Positions 18,211-26,786 of a stretch of 64,000 nucleotides of DNA are shown piece after piece. Positions within the stretch are counted from its first letter, which is position 1. Each line of letters opens with the position of its first letter. This stretch comes from Pseudoalteromonas tunicata (GTDB lineage Bacteria; Pseudomonadota; Gammaproteobacteria; Enterobacterales; Alteromonadaceae). Where the stretch lies: positions 2,644,001 to 2,708,000 of the forward strand of contig NZ_CP011032.1 in NCBI RefSeq assembly GCF_002310815.1, written 5' to 3'. A program made the translations under genes and the position numbers. The notes below the pieces were generated by a model, which worked only from the letters and a program-made list of their open reading frames with translations, searched no databases and was not told the DNA's origin.

Positions 18211-18307
18211 ACGAGCCCGTAGAATTACTCGTTTTTAAAGTTATTTTTATTCGTTTATAAACGATAACTGAGTTCCTATTTTGGTTCAATCATTTGGTCG
18301 GTTTTGC
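18211..18307. repeat. Right copy of ~100-bp direct repeat
   Basis: Partner of 16147-16246. It shares AAACGATAACTGAGTTCCTA and flanking blocks. It lies upstream of the SDR gene and may include the promoter side of the module. Confidence 0.8.
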
Positions 18308-18441
18308 TTTAGTATTTAAAATTATGGACTTATAGGATTTTATTGCGCTATCAGTGGGGTTTTGGAGGCGTTTTAAGGTAAAAAGGCTTACTTTGATTAG
18401 AGCATCCAATTGATCATTTTTCGATTGTATTAACAAGCCGG

Positions 18442-18740
18442 TTTTCACCACCGAGCGCCCCGAGACGCTGCGCGACAACGAGGTTAAAATCCGTTACAAC
18501 ACCCAATTTGTAGGTCGTGATTTATCGCGACAAAATTTGGCTTTTGGGATAATTGTGAGATAAAAGCTTTTCACCACCGAGTGCACCGAGACGCTGCGCT
18601 ACAACGAGGTTAAAATCCGTTACAACATCCCATTTGTAGGTCGTGATTTATCGCGACAAGACTTGGCTTTTGGGATAATTGTGAGATAAAAGCTTTTCAC
18701 CACCGAGTGCACCGAGACGCTGCGCGACACCGAGGGTAAA
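18442..18740. repeat. 126-bp tandem repeat, about 2.4 copies
   Basis: Units start at 18442, 18568 and 18694, each beginning TTTTCACCACCGAG followed by GAGACGCTGCGC. The first two continue to TTGTGAGATAAAAGC and the third is cut short. The core CACCGAG...GACGCTGCGCTACA..GAG recurs near 16271, 61872 and 61991, so this is a dispersed repeat family. The whole stretch 18110-18820 has no convincing gene. It forms the outer end of the cassette array. Confidence 0.9.
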
Positions 18741-18820
18741 CGATTATTTTACGAGCACTAAATTTAAAAAATCTTTTATTTCAAGAAGATATTTAAGGGT
18801 GATATATTTTCTCCTTAAAC

Positions 18821-18876
18821 CAACGCATAGTAAAAATGCCACGCGTTGCGAATCCCTCTTGAACAGTTTGTTAGCT
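18821..18876 (-). other. attC-like site after the DUF523 cassette (attC5)
   Basis: An AACGC block on the left and TTTGTTAGC on the right bracket 56 bp with short internal complementarity (GCGTT against AACGC). As with the other sites, the GTTAGC overlaps the stop codon of the cassette gene. It is shorter than attC1 and attC3. It appears to be the last cassette site on this side. Confidence 0.55.
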
Positions 18877-19354
18877 ATGTTTGTCCAACATACTGCGGAA
18901 TTGGGCTATCGTATGCTGACTGAACACCTTGATACCGCGACTCTCTAACAACGTAGCAGTGATCCCAGACCCATTAACTTTGGTCCCACTAAACGTACCA
19001 TCGTAAATATTGGAACTACCACAGGAAGGACTATTCTCTGCGAGCACTGCATATTTGTAGTCGCAGACACAATTCCAAGGCATTCTTGGCCCCTGCTACA
19101 AATTGAGTAGTGACGTCGATACCATCGTTTCCGACAACCTTCGAAAAGCCTTTTAACACATCAACACCTTTACCAGCGATTATTTCAGCAGGTGCTCTAG
19201 GAGTAGGCAAACCTGCCGATACTTCTGGGCAAAAGACCACAAGCTCTAGGTTCGATCGAAGCCAATTCAGATCAGGCTCAGGAATTGACAAGCAACTTGC
19301 ATTGTATCGAACTTGATTTCCGACTAAGCACGAGCTAACTAAAACTTTTTCCAA
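18871..19354 (-). pseudogene. DUF523-family cassette gene, frameshifted
   Basis: Two overlapping frames add up to one DUF523 protein of about 160 residues. The first part starts from a TTG at 19354, with AAAGGAG upstream, and reads MEKVLVSSCLVGNQVRYNAS. It holds CPEVSAGLPTPRAPAEI, a typical DUF523 segment. The second part continues YAVLAENSPSCGSSNIYDG and SGTKVNGSGITATLLE, as the family expects. The switch lies near 19050-19060 in an A-rich stretch and is explained by one extra base. The function of DUF523 proteins is not known; the conserved cysteines suggest metal binding. The stop codon overlaps the R'' end of attC5. This is the fifth cassette from attI. Confidence 0.8.
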
Positions 19355-19387
19355 CCAGAACTCCTTTATATGCGAAAAATAGCTAAC

Positions 19388-19490
19388 GAGGCTGTAGAAT
19401 TTCTATTTTTATAAATTTGGACACTTTTTGACCTCCTGTATCGCTTTCTAAGCAATGCATTTGAGACCCCTTAAAGCACCTAAAAACTTG
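19388..19490. repeat. Truncated MITE-like element (copy 1)
   Basis: Begins GAGGCTGTAGAATTTC immediately after CTAAC and matches copy 2 (20416-20562) nearly base for base up to CACCTAAAAACTTGAC, but has an internal deletion and lacks the right inverted repeat. The neighbouring bases to 19520 (a TGACG/CGTCA hairpin, then TGTTAGC) look like what remains of the attC of the esterase cassette. Confidence 0.75.
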
Positions 19491-19516
19491 ACGGAGATTC
19501 GTCAGGGTCAGGTCTG

Positions 19517-20377
19517 TTAGCTGCCTTTGCCTTGCTTTGGAACCGCTTGTTGAAGCCCATCGGTTAATAACACTGCAAAAGCACTGTGATGAGTCAATCC
19601 TGATAATACTTTGGATCGCATACTTAACCCTTGATAATTTCTTGATTTCAATTGGTTCTCAAATGCAAGCATTTGCTCGACCATACTACCTTCTTCACTA
19701 CCGATGTACATGAATACACTTGCTTTCATGGCCTTATTATTTTTTGCAAAGTCACTTTCCAGCCGAAACATCGCTTTATTGTCATACCAGAACGATGGGC
19801 TGCCTAAGATGTAGTAGTCAAATAGTTCGGAATTAGTAATCAAGATGTTGGCGCCTAGCAAACCACCATATGAGTGACCAACAAATATTTTTTTATCCTG
19901 TCTGATTCGATATGTTTGACTAATCAGCGGTAAAACCTCGTCTGATATGAAACTAATATATTGACTGGCTTTCCCTGAATGCTTTTGCACTTCGAGCGAA
20001 TGTCCCCTTTTTTCATTTGGGGCATATGTTGGTGTGTAGTCTCTTGTGCGACTAAGCAAAGGATTATGTCCTTTGGAATATGAAATCCCGACAATAATGA
20101 CTTCCTCAATATCCCGCCCTGCCATGAGATGCACAATGCCGCTCGCCACTGCAACTGAATAACCTGTGTCATTTAATAATACCAACGGGTATTTTTTGTT
20201 ATTTTCTGAGTAATCGTTAGGCAGGCGGATATAAAGTTCGTATTCCAATCCGCTTACTTCAGATTTTATTTGCAGGGTATGCGTATTTCGAATTTTAAAT
20301 TCAGTACTTTCCTCGGCACTTATAGACGCAGAGAAAACAACAACAGCAAAAGCCAACTTAATAAACTTAAATAACAT
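19517..20377 (-). CDS. Secreted alpha/beta-hydrolase, esterase family (cassette gene)
   Basis: About 286 residues from one of two adjacent ATGs; 20377 is preferred because AAGGA then sits five bases upstream. A signal peptide, MLFKFIKLAFAVVVFSASIS, implies export. The body matches the putative-esterase family that includes enterochelin esterases: VSGLEYELYIRLPNDYSE, YPLVLLNDTGYSV, the nucleophile motif IFVGHSYGGLLGAN, and a histidine in GLTHHSAFAVLL near the end. The substrate is unknown. The frame continues upstream into the MITE, but that part is not expected to be translated. The stop overlaps TGTTAGC, as in the other cassettes. It is the fourth cassette from attI. Confidence 0.85.
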   Translation of the reverse strand: MLFKFIKLAFAVVVFSASISAEESTEFKIRNTHTLQIKSEVSGLEYELYIRLPNDYSENNKKYPLVLLNDTGYSVAVASGIVHLMAGRDIEEVIIVGISYSKGHNPLLSRTRDYTPTYAPNEKRGHSLEVQKHSGKASQYISFISDEVLPLISQTYRIRQDKKIFVGHSYGGLLGANILITNSELFDYYILGSPSFWYDNKAMFRLESDFAKNNKAMKASVFMYIGSEEGSMVEQMLAFENQLKSRNYQGLSMRSKVLSGLTHHSAFAVLLTDGLQQAVPKQGKGS

Positions 20378-20415
20378 CATTTTCCTTAAGTGTGCGAATG
20401 TTAAACGCAGCTCAC

Positions 20416-20562
20416 GAGGCTGTAGAATTTCTATTTTTATAAATTTGGCCATTTTTTTGACCTCCTGTATCGCTTTCTAAGCGATAATCTCGTACTAAGC
20501 AATGCATTTGAGACCCCTTAAAGCACCTAAAAACTTGACCAAATGAGTAATTCTACAGCCTC
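20416..20562. repeat. MITE-like element (copy 2, complete)
   Basis: 147 bp with perfect 13-bp terminal inverted repeats GAGGCTGTAGAAT / ATTCTACAGCCTC and no coding capacity. It lies exactly at the GTT of the attC3 core: on the minus strand GGCGTT precedes it and GTGAGC follows. A copy with different interior lies at 29700-29845. Confidence 0.88.
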
Positions 20563-20652
20563 AACGCCGTTATAAGCGGCAAATTACTGTTGGCTAAAAT
20601 AAGTGAGGCACGAACAAAAGCCAACTGTAATTTGTCCGATTGAGCAGCTTGT
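20563..20652 (-). other. attC3, larger part, interrupted by the IS110 element
   Basis: The inner sequence (AAATTACTGTTGGCTAAAAT, GAGGCACGAAC, AGCCAACTGTAATTTGTCC) is closely similar to attC1 at 24671-24768. The remaining end, CTTGTTAGC, is at 21854-21862 on the far side of the insertion sequence. It belongs to the small membrane protein cassette. Confidence 0.85.
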
Positions 20653-20734
20653 ATGGATAATAAACCCATCAAATTATTCTTTTAAACCGAGTTCGGGTAT
20701 TGTGAGACCCAGGCTTTAGCTGCAACTAAAGCTC

Positions 20735-20862
20735 TCTTTTGTGGTAGTTCGATTGAGCGATGGATCCTCTGTTGAGAGACCGATAACAAGAATGAACGCC
20801 ACAAAAGACTCCAAGCATCACACTCGAATAGTCTACTGGGTCTCGAACCCGCATTATGCAAG
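20735..20862 (+). ncRNA. Candidate IS110 bridge RNA (target and donor loops)
   Basis: A 10-bp perfect stem TCTTTTGTGG / CCACAAAAGA (20735-20744 with 20799-20808) encloses a 54-base loop. In it CGATTGAGC (20750-20758) is identical to the attC just left of the insertion (20637-20645), and TAACAAG (20784-20790) is complementary to CTTGTTA just right of it (21854-21860). Further on, ATAGTCT (20828-20834) equals the right end of the element (21847-21853). ATGCAAG (20856-20862) pairs with CTTGTAT at the left junction (20648-20654) with one G-T wobble. Order and polarity fit left-target, right-target, left-donor and right-donor guides of known bridge RNAs. The left-target match stops two bases before the presumed CT core. 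The RNA ends are not defined. Confidence 0.65.
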
Positions 20863-20872
20863 CAAGAGTTAG

Positions 20873-21829
<957 letters not shown>

Positions 21830-21857
21830 AATTAGCTATTGACGCCATAGTCTCTTG

Positions 21858-22277
21858 TTAGCTTGCCTTAGGCTTAATATGTGACCTTACAATATCGCCT
21901 GTTTTATTACGACTATGAAAGCTTAATAAATCTTTAAAGTTGAATTCAGAAACTTCAATAGTATTTTCACCCAACCAAGAAACTTTATATTCAAGTTCAT
22001 TAGGGTGACCATCTAATACGACCAAGACATTTTTATCCGCTGGTGAGTCAACTCGATTGACTGAAATTTGAGTTTCATAATTGGTTGTCGCACCACAATT
22101 TATAATTGTTACTACTGCCTCAATATCTTGATTAGGTGATATGAATATTTCATATTGCTCAGAGCCACACCAATCATTTGAATTGTTCAATAATAGGTAT
22201 AACGGCAAAAGAATAAGTAACAGCCCCCAAAACAATGCTGCTCCAACATTCCATAATGAGTTTAAAACTTTACTCAT
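21858..22277 (-). CDS. Small membrane-anchored protein (cassette gene)
   Basis: 139 residues; I do not recognise a family. One hydrophobic helix near the N-terminus, ALFWGLLLILLPLYLLL, is followed by a soluble domain with two cysteines, NDWCGSEQYEIFIS and TIINCGATTNYET, which could form a disulfide on the periplasmic side. AAGGAT lies upstream of the ATG. The stop codon overlaps GTTAGC, the start of its attC, now split by the IS110 element. It is the third cassette from attI. Confidence 0.7.
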   Translation of the reverse strand: MSKVLNSLWNVGAALFWGLLLILLPLYLLLNNSNDWCGSEQYEIFISPNQDIEAVVTIINCGATTNYETQISVNRVDSPADKNVLVVLDGHPNELEYKVSWLGENTIEVSEFNFKDLLSFHSRNKTGDIVRSHIKPKAS

Positions 22278-22300
22278 GACTATCCTTGATACTGGCTAGC

Positions 22301-22370
22301 TAACGCCCGCATTTGCGGCTGGTTTGGAGCGCAGCGGAAAACCAGTCCGACAACATGCGCTTGTTATGCC
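22301..22370 (-). other. attC2, after the HEAT-like cassette
   Basis: TAACGCCCGC on one side and CTTGTTATGCC on the other, with strong internal complementarity (GACTGGTTTTCCGC with GCTCCAAACCAG). It is about 70 bp and different in its inner part from attC1 and attC3, which suggests another origin for this cassette. It overlaps the stop of the upstream gene. Confidence 0.85.
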
Positions 22371-22744
22371 ATAAACTTGCGACCAACATAGCGCTCCACA
22401 AACAAATTAAGTGACTTGCCTAGCTTAGATTTATTTAGCTTTAAATTATACAAGTCAAAGTCACATAGAACCTCATCCAATAGTGGTGGCTGGATTTGGA
22501 TAAGGCGCTCATATTCAATCTCTGATTCAGCCCACAGAGTCCCAAGGGAGCCAGCAGCTTCTTCTCGCATATAATCTGGTTCAGAGTCATCCATTAGAAC
22601 TTTAAAAAGGGCATCTTTTGGCGCTTGTCCAATGCAATACATTAGGCTTTCGGCTGCCGCAACTCTAGTATTTGCATCTTCAGATCTCTCCAAAAGATAA
22701 CCGATACACTTTTTACAGTCTTCTGAGCTTAATTCTTTGGTCAT
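22364..22744 (-). CDS. HEAT-repeat-like small protein (cassette gene)
   Basis: 126 residues from ATG 22744. Helical repeats such as NTRVAAAESLMYCIGQAP and MREEAAGSLGTLWAES resemble HEAT repeats, which usually mediate protein-protein contacts. No catalytic motif is visible. The open frame runs 15 codons further upstream, but those belong to the 3' end of the group II intron, which stops only ten bases before this ATG. The mature leader after splicing would be very short and lacks a clear ribosome-binding site. It is the second cassette from attI. Its attC overlaps the stop codon. Confidence 0.7.
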   Translation of the reverse strand: MTKELSSEDCKKCIGYLLERSEDANTRVAAAESLMYCIGQAPKDALFKVLMDDSEPDYMREEAAGSLGTLWAESEIEYERLIQIQPPLLDEVLCDFDLYNLKLNKSKLGKSLNLFVERYVGRKFMA

Positions 22745-22753
22745 AGGGCAATC

Positions 22754-24670
22754 GTGGTAGAGCGACCCATTACTGGGCCGACCCCACACAGATCCGGACG
22801 TGCGGAATTACCGCATCCGGCTCTTCAGTTATATATTCACGCGTGTAAATCAACACGCTCCTAGTACCAATCTACGTGAATAAATCGCTTACTCACTCTT
22901 GGTCGCTCAATTGCATAATACATTAGCATCTTCTTGAAATTACTCCAATTGTAACTGCGTCTGCCACTGCGCCTATTCAGCCATTTGTATAAACTGTGCA
23001 ACACATAACTGTACAATCTATCAAGGCTGCAGCTGTTGTCTGGCAGGCCAAAGTAATTTCGGTATCCCATCAGTTTGCGTTTCAGTTGCGGCATCCAAGT
23101 GTTGAGCTTGTTTGACCGCTTGACTTTGATGTATTGGTAAAACTCGCTCATGCTGGCGCGGTGCTTTTCCGCCCCTGTTCGCCGCCTGAGTCGAGGTTTT
23201 CCCTGTGCATCTTTTGCCCAGTAAAAGGCAAAACCAAGAAACACAAATTGCCGTTTTCGACTCGGGTGAAATCGACTAAATCGTAGCAGTGAGGTTTTCT
23301 CCTCTGCCACTTCTAAATTGAATTTCTTAAGTCGTTTTGGCAGCACCTCGTAAAATCGCTCAGCATCGTTGGCGTACTGAAACGCACACACAAAATCATC
23401 GGCGTACCGGATGAGCATCGCGCGGCCACGCATTCGGGGTTTTACTTTCTTTTCAAACCATAAGTCGAGTGCGTAATGCAGGTAGATGTTCGCCAGTACC
23501 GGGCTAATGATCCCCCCTTGCGGCGTACCGCTTTTCGGGTATTCAAATACCCCTTCAGGTGATTTTATGCGGGCTTTAAGCCATTGGCTGATAAACTCAG
23601 CATGGCTTTGTCATCAATGCGTTGTTTGAGCATCTTCATCAGCCAGTTGCGATCAAGGTTGTTGAAGAAGCCTTTAATGTCAGCCTCCACAATGTAACCG
23701 TATCCTTTAAACTGAAGATTCAACGCTAAACTGTGCAACGCTTGATGGGCGCTTTTATTCGGTCGGTAGCCATAGCTATTGGGCAGAAAATCCGCTTCCC
23801 AGATACTTTGCAATATCTGGCTCACGCCTTGTTGCACCAATTTATCATCCACCGTGGGCAAGCCCAGCGGTCTCTGTTTGCCATTTGCTTTGGGAATAAA
23901 GACACGTTTGATGTCATTGGCTCGAAAGCGCTTATGCTTCAGGGCATCGCTCAGTCGAGTAATGTTGCCAACAAGTTGCTGCTGATAAGCAGGCATGGTG
24001 ATGCCATCAATACCAGCGGCTGCTTGTTTATTGAGCTGACCCCAACTTTGATACAGGAAATCTTCCCTTAGTAATCCGTATAAGTTCTGAAACCTGTGTT
24101 TGGGGTGGCGCTGTGATTTAAATGTGATCGCGTTTAGTTCGGTTATCATAGTGAGTCCAGCCCTACATTGTCCGGCCTATGTGTCTGCTAAACACGTGAT
24201 ATAACTGCCAGCCCCTTCGCCATGTGATCGGCTTTCCCGTCTCAAACTACTACGAACTGGTCTGACTGCCAAAGGGTCATCGTTGGCCTTGCTTTTGACT
24301 TAGCTTCCCTACCGCGTCCTTGCGGAACACCTTTGGCTCTCTCAAGTTCCTGATGCATCTCTTTAAACATGCCACGGCTTAATAACTCCGCTGACTCGCC
24401 ACAACCTCACTCATTACGGTTGCTTTGCTTGGACTTCAGTGGCGTTACAAACCTCGTCAGTCAGACTGTATTTATCGGAGCGATCTCAGCACTTCAGGGA
24501 CACGGATCCCCTGTGGCCTACTTAATTCTCTGTGTACGCTTCACCTATCTTGTTCGCTGAAAAAAAAAACAGCTCCGCCATAGGCGCAACACTCGATACG
24601 GGTGGTGAGTTAAACCTTACCCGACAGGGACTTGCACCCTGCAAGATGCATCAAGCTTCGCTTGACGCAC
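22754..24670 (-). mobile_element. Group II intron inserted in the R' core of attC1
   Basis: About 1917 bp on the minus strand. The 5' end starts GTGCGTC, matching the GTGYG consensus. The 3' end is CTCTACCAC (AY), after a 34-nt domain V at 22790-22823 (starts GAGCCGGATGCGG, loop TAAT). Joining the exons gives GGCGTTA-GAT, restoring a perfect GTTRRRY attC core. The heptamer TAACGCC (plus coordinates 24441-24447) lies in the 5' RNA part and is complementary to GGCGTTA just before the insertion, as expected for EBS1/IBS1. It carries a reverse transcriptase gene that is frameshifted. It points the same way as the cassettes. Confidence 0.88.
22861..24149 (-). pseudogene. Group II intron reverse transcriptase/maturase, one-base frameshift
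   Basis: Two frames, 23565-24149 and upstream-extended 22861-23433, read together as one intron-encoded protein of about 430 residues. The first has KQAAAGIDGITMPAYQQQL, VFIPKANGKQRPLGLPTVDD and SYGYRPNKSAHQAL with the RT fingers and palm start. The second has PQGGIISPVLANIYLHYALD, the catalytic LIRYADDFVC, and a C-terminal maturase region (LKRKLMGYRNYFGL). No HNH endonuclease domain is seen. Loss of one A near 23590-23594 (TTATC where TTAATC would keep the frame) separates them. The RT is probably inactive, although splicing helped in trans is possible. Confidence 0.9.
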
Positions 24671-24768
24671 TAACGCCCCATTAAGAGGCAAATGATAGTT
24701 GGCTAAAATAAGCGAGGCACGAGCAAATAGCCAACTGTTATTTGTCCTGCTTGAATGGCTTGTTAGCT
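24671..24768 (-). other. attC1, after the first cassette
   Basis: A 98-bp site bounded by TAACGCC and CTTGTTAGC, with paired inner arms (GATAGTTGGCTA with TAGCCAACTGTTAT). It overlaps the stop codon of the cassette gene. It is highly similar to attC3, typical of the related attC sites in sedentary chromosomal integrons. The group II intron interrupts its core after GTTA. Confidence 0.9.
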
Positions 24769-25395
24769 TTTCAGTTTATATTCACGTCGAACTTCATCAA
24801 TTAAACGATGCCTAGAACTTTTAAGACGCTCATGTGGTGCAAACATAGAGCTAGATTTGTCTAATAAATTAACCGCTTTAGTTAATTGTGCAAGATCTAT
24901 TTTTGCTTTATCTAGATCTAAAGTTTCACTAATTTGCAATACAGCTAACTCTTTACCTGCGATATCTTCAGGAAGCCCAGACTTTGTACATAAACCATAA
25001 ATTCCATTTAAAAAATGCCCCCACTCCTCTTCAATATGTAATTCAAGCTTTGAATTAACCTTTGCATTATTAGAGGTAAACCCAGCCTCTTTTAACTCTG
25101 AGATTGACTTGGCATACCTTTGGGCAAAAATAGGGAAAACATCTTGAAGATTAGTGGTTACCTTAAGCATACCAATCCATGACAAATATCCTTTAGCATA
25201 ATATTCAATTTCGTTTTGGTTATTAAATTCACCAAAAAATGAATCGCTAGAATAATTTAATGATAATTTATATGAACAGGTTGGCATCACTTTTTTTTCT
25301 TGAAAATAGGAAAGTTCAGCTTCACTAATTTTGGTTAAATCAAGTAATTGTTGTTTAGTATAATAGTTTTCATTTAGATAATTGATAAGATCCAT
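24763..25395 (-). CDS. First cassette gene, possible DUF6058-family protein
   Basis: 210 residues, soluble. The N-terminal pattern NYLNENYYTKQQLLDLTKIS followed by a short KKVMPTCSYKLSLN segment reminds me of DUF6058 proteins, which are annotated near natural-product genes, but I cannot confirm that. The rest is helical and charged, with no catalytic motif I can name. AAGGAG lies upstream of the ATG at 25395, and the start is only about 25 bp from the attI junction, the best-expressed position in an integron. The stop overlaps attC1. Confidence 0.65.
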   Translation of the reverse strand: MDLINYLNENYYTKQQLLDLTKISEAELSYFQEKKVMPTCSYKLSLNYSSDSFFGEFNNQNEIEYYAKGYLSWIGMLKVTTNLQDVFPIFAQRYAKSISELKEAGFTSNNAKVNSKLELHIEEEWGHFLNGIYGLCTKSGLPEDIAGKELAVLQISETLDLDKAKIDLAQLTKAVNLLDKSSSMFAPHERLKSSRHRLIDEVRREYKLKS

Positions 25396-25409
25396 TTGCT
25401 GGGATACTC

Positions 25410-25480
25410 CTTGAAAAGCTAACGCTTATTCGACGGAACTTTCCGTATTTAAAAACGGACTTTTCCGTAGTTGTAAATTT
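25410..25480 (-). other. attI recombination region
   Basis: On the minus strand GCGTTAGC (25418-25425) gives the core site between the integrase leader and the first cassette. The integrase gene points away on the plus strand, as in all integrons. Two ACGGA-N4-TCCGT palindromes lie within 45 bp. The outer limit of attI cannot be set from sequence. No clear cassette promoter was identified. Confidence 0.7.
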
Positions 25481-25571
25481 ATTTGGCAATACACTAACCA
25501 AAAAACTCACTACAGACAACACGTTATAAAATTAATTTTATAACGTTAAGTGAAAATACGGAAACATCCGT
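25433..25571. promoter_or_regulatory. Three ACGGA-N4-TCCGT palindromes
   Basis: Identical half-sites with a 4-base spacer occur at 25433-25446, 25455-25468 and 25558-25571. The first two are 22 bp apart, about two helical turns. They look like operator sites for a dimeric regulator, or accessory sites for the integrase, between attI and the integrase promoter. Confidence 0.7.
25521..25546. promoter_or_regulatory. Perfect 26-bp palindrome
   Basis: The half-site ACGTTATAAAATT is followed directly by its reverse complement. It has no loop and no adjoining T-run, so it is more like a protein-binding or cruciform site than a terminator. It lies between the second and third ACGGA palindromes. Confidence 0.75.
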
Positions 25572-25585
25572 CTAACAAGAGCGGC

Positions 25586-25619
25586 TTGACATTTTTTGAA
25601 TAACTGTATACTTAAACAG
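25586..25619 (+). promoter_or_regulatory. Integrase promoter with LexA box
   Basis: A -35 TTGACA at 25586-25591 is followed by TATACT at 25607-25612 (15-bp spacer) inside CTGTATACTTAAACAG at 25604-25619, which matches the LexA consensus CTGT-N8-ACAG. SOS control of integron integrases is established, and the box covers the -10 element here. Confidence 0.9.
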
Positions 25620-25641
25620 TGGTTATTAGTGGAGTATAAAA

Positions 25642-26611
25642 ATGCCAACGCAATCACCTTTTTTAGACTTCGTAACTGAAGAGATGTACAAACGCCGCTA
25701 TGCTAAGCGCACGGTGGAAACGTATTTACATTGGATCCGTTTTTATATTTTATTTCATAAAAAGCAGCACCCTACAGACTTAGCGGAGCAACATGTAGAG
25801 CAGTTTTTAACCTACCTTGCAGTCAATCGGCATGTTGCAGTGCAAACACAAGCATTGGCACTAAATGCACTCAGTTTTTTGTATAAAGAGATTTTACAGC
25901 GGCCGTTATCACTTAACCTTAATTTTAATCAATCAAGTAAGCCGAGAAAACTGCCTGTTGTATTAACCAAAGACGAAATCAAACGTCTGTTAAGAGAAAT
26001 TGATCCTGGCTATTTGCTACTGGCGCAATTGTTATATGGTAGCGGTTTGCGGTTAATGGAGGCGGTGCGGTTACGGGTTGCGGCCATACCATGATTACCT
26101 ATCCATCATGGTATGGCATGGTAAAGGTGGTAAGCACCGTCGGGTGACCTTAGCGCCTGAGCTGGTGCCGGCATTAAAACGCCAAACTTCCTTGGTCGAG
26201 GCTTATTATCAGCAAGATCTGGAAACTGCAGATTATGCTGGGGTTTGGTTACCTTTTGCTTTAGCCCGAAAATATCCCAGTGCGCCAAAAGAGCTTGGCT
26301 GGCAGTATTTATTTCCATCCGGCAAACTAAGCATTGATCCTGATTCTACATTGCTGCGTCGCCATCATATTGATGAGTCAGGTTTGCAAAAGGCAGTCAA
26401 GAGTGCCTCCCGCAAAGCGGCTATCGGCAAGCATGTTAGCTGCCACACTTTACGCCACTCTTTCGCCACCCACTTGTTACAAGCGGGTATGGATATCCGC
26501 ACTGTGCAAGAGCAGCTAGGGCATTCCGATGTAAAAACCACGCAAATTTATACTCATGTGCTAAAGCAAGGAGGCAATGCCGTGCAAAGCCCACTATCGC
26601 AACTACTGTAA
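25642..26611 (+). pseudogene. intI: Integron integrase, frameshifted
   Basis: A tyrosine recombinase of about 320 residues, broken into two frames (25642-26094 and, in another frame, to 26611). The first has the N-terminal core-binding domain (YAKRTVETYLHWIRFYILFH) and the first catalytic Arg in [14 protein letters not shown]. The second has [17 protein letters not shown], the integron-specific extra segment around [19 protein letters not shown], then [18 protein letters not shown] (HxxR), [18 protein letters not shown] with the second His and the Tyr nucleophile. At the break, 13 bases stand where 15 (KDIDF-like) are expected. The break is part of a 10-bp inverted repeat. Unless rescued, cassette movement at this attI has stopped. 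Confidence 0.92.
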
Positions 26612-26786
26612 GCTAACCTAAAGCTTGTAACAGACTCGCTAAGTAAGGAGTTTTAGTCATTCATAGTAAGTGAGAAGCGCAAACAACATGATCTTTACGT
26701 TGTACACATACTTAAGGACTGTCAATCTTAATGAATTTAAAACAACAACTTAAATAATACGGTTTTTACCAAAATTAGTCTGTTCT

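Noticed and set aside
18442..18740. CRISPR array
   Set aside because: Repeat units are 126 bp and contiguous, without unique spacers, and no cas genes are present.
20381..20452. Longer N-terminus for the esterase
   Set aside because: It reads through the MITE end and would place a signal peptide internally; the AAGGA-preceded ATG is better.
20836..20853. tRNA T-arm-like GGGTCTCGAACCC
   Set aside because: No acceptor, D or anticodon arm around it; it is a short hairpin within the candidate bridge RNA.
22745..22789. Longer N-terminus for the HEAT-like protein
   Set aside because: Those codons belong mainly to the 3' end of the group II intron.
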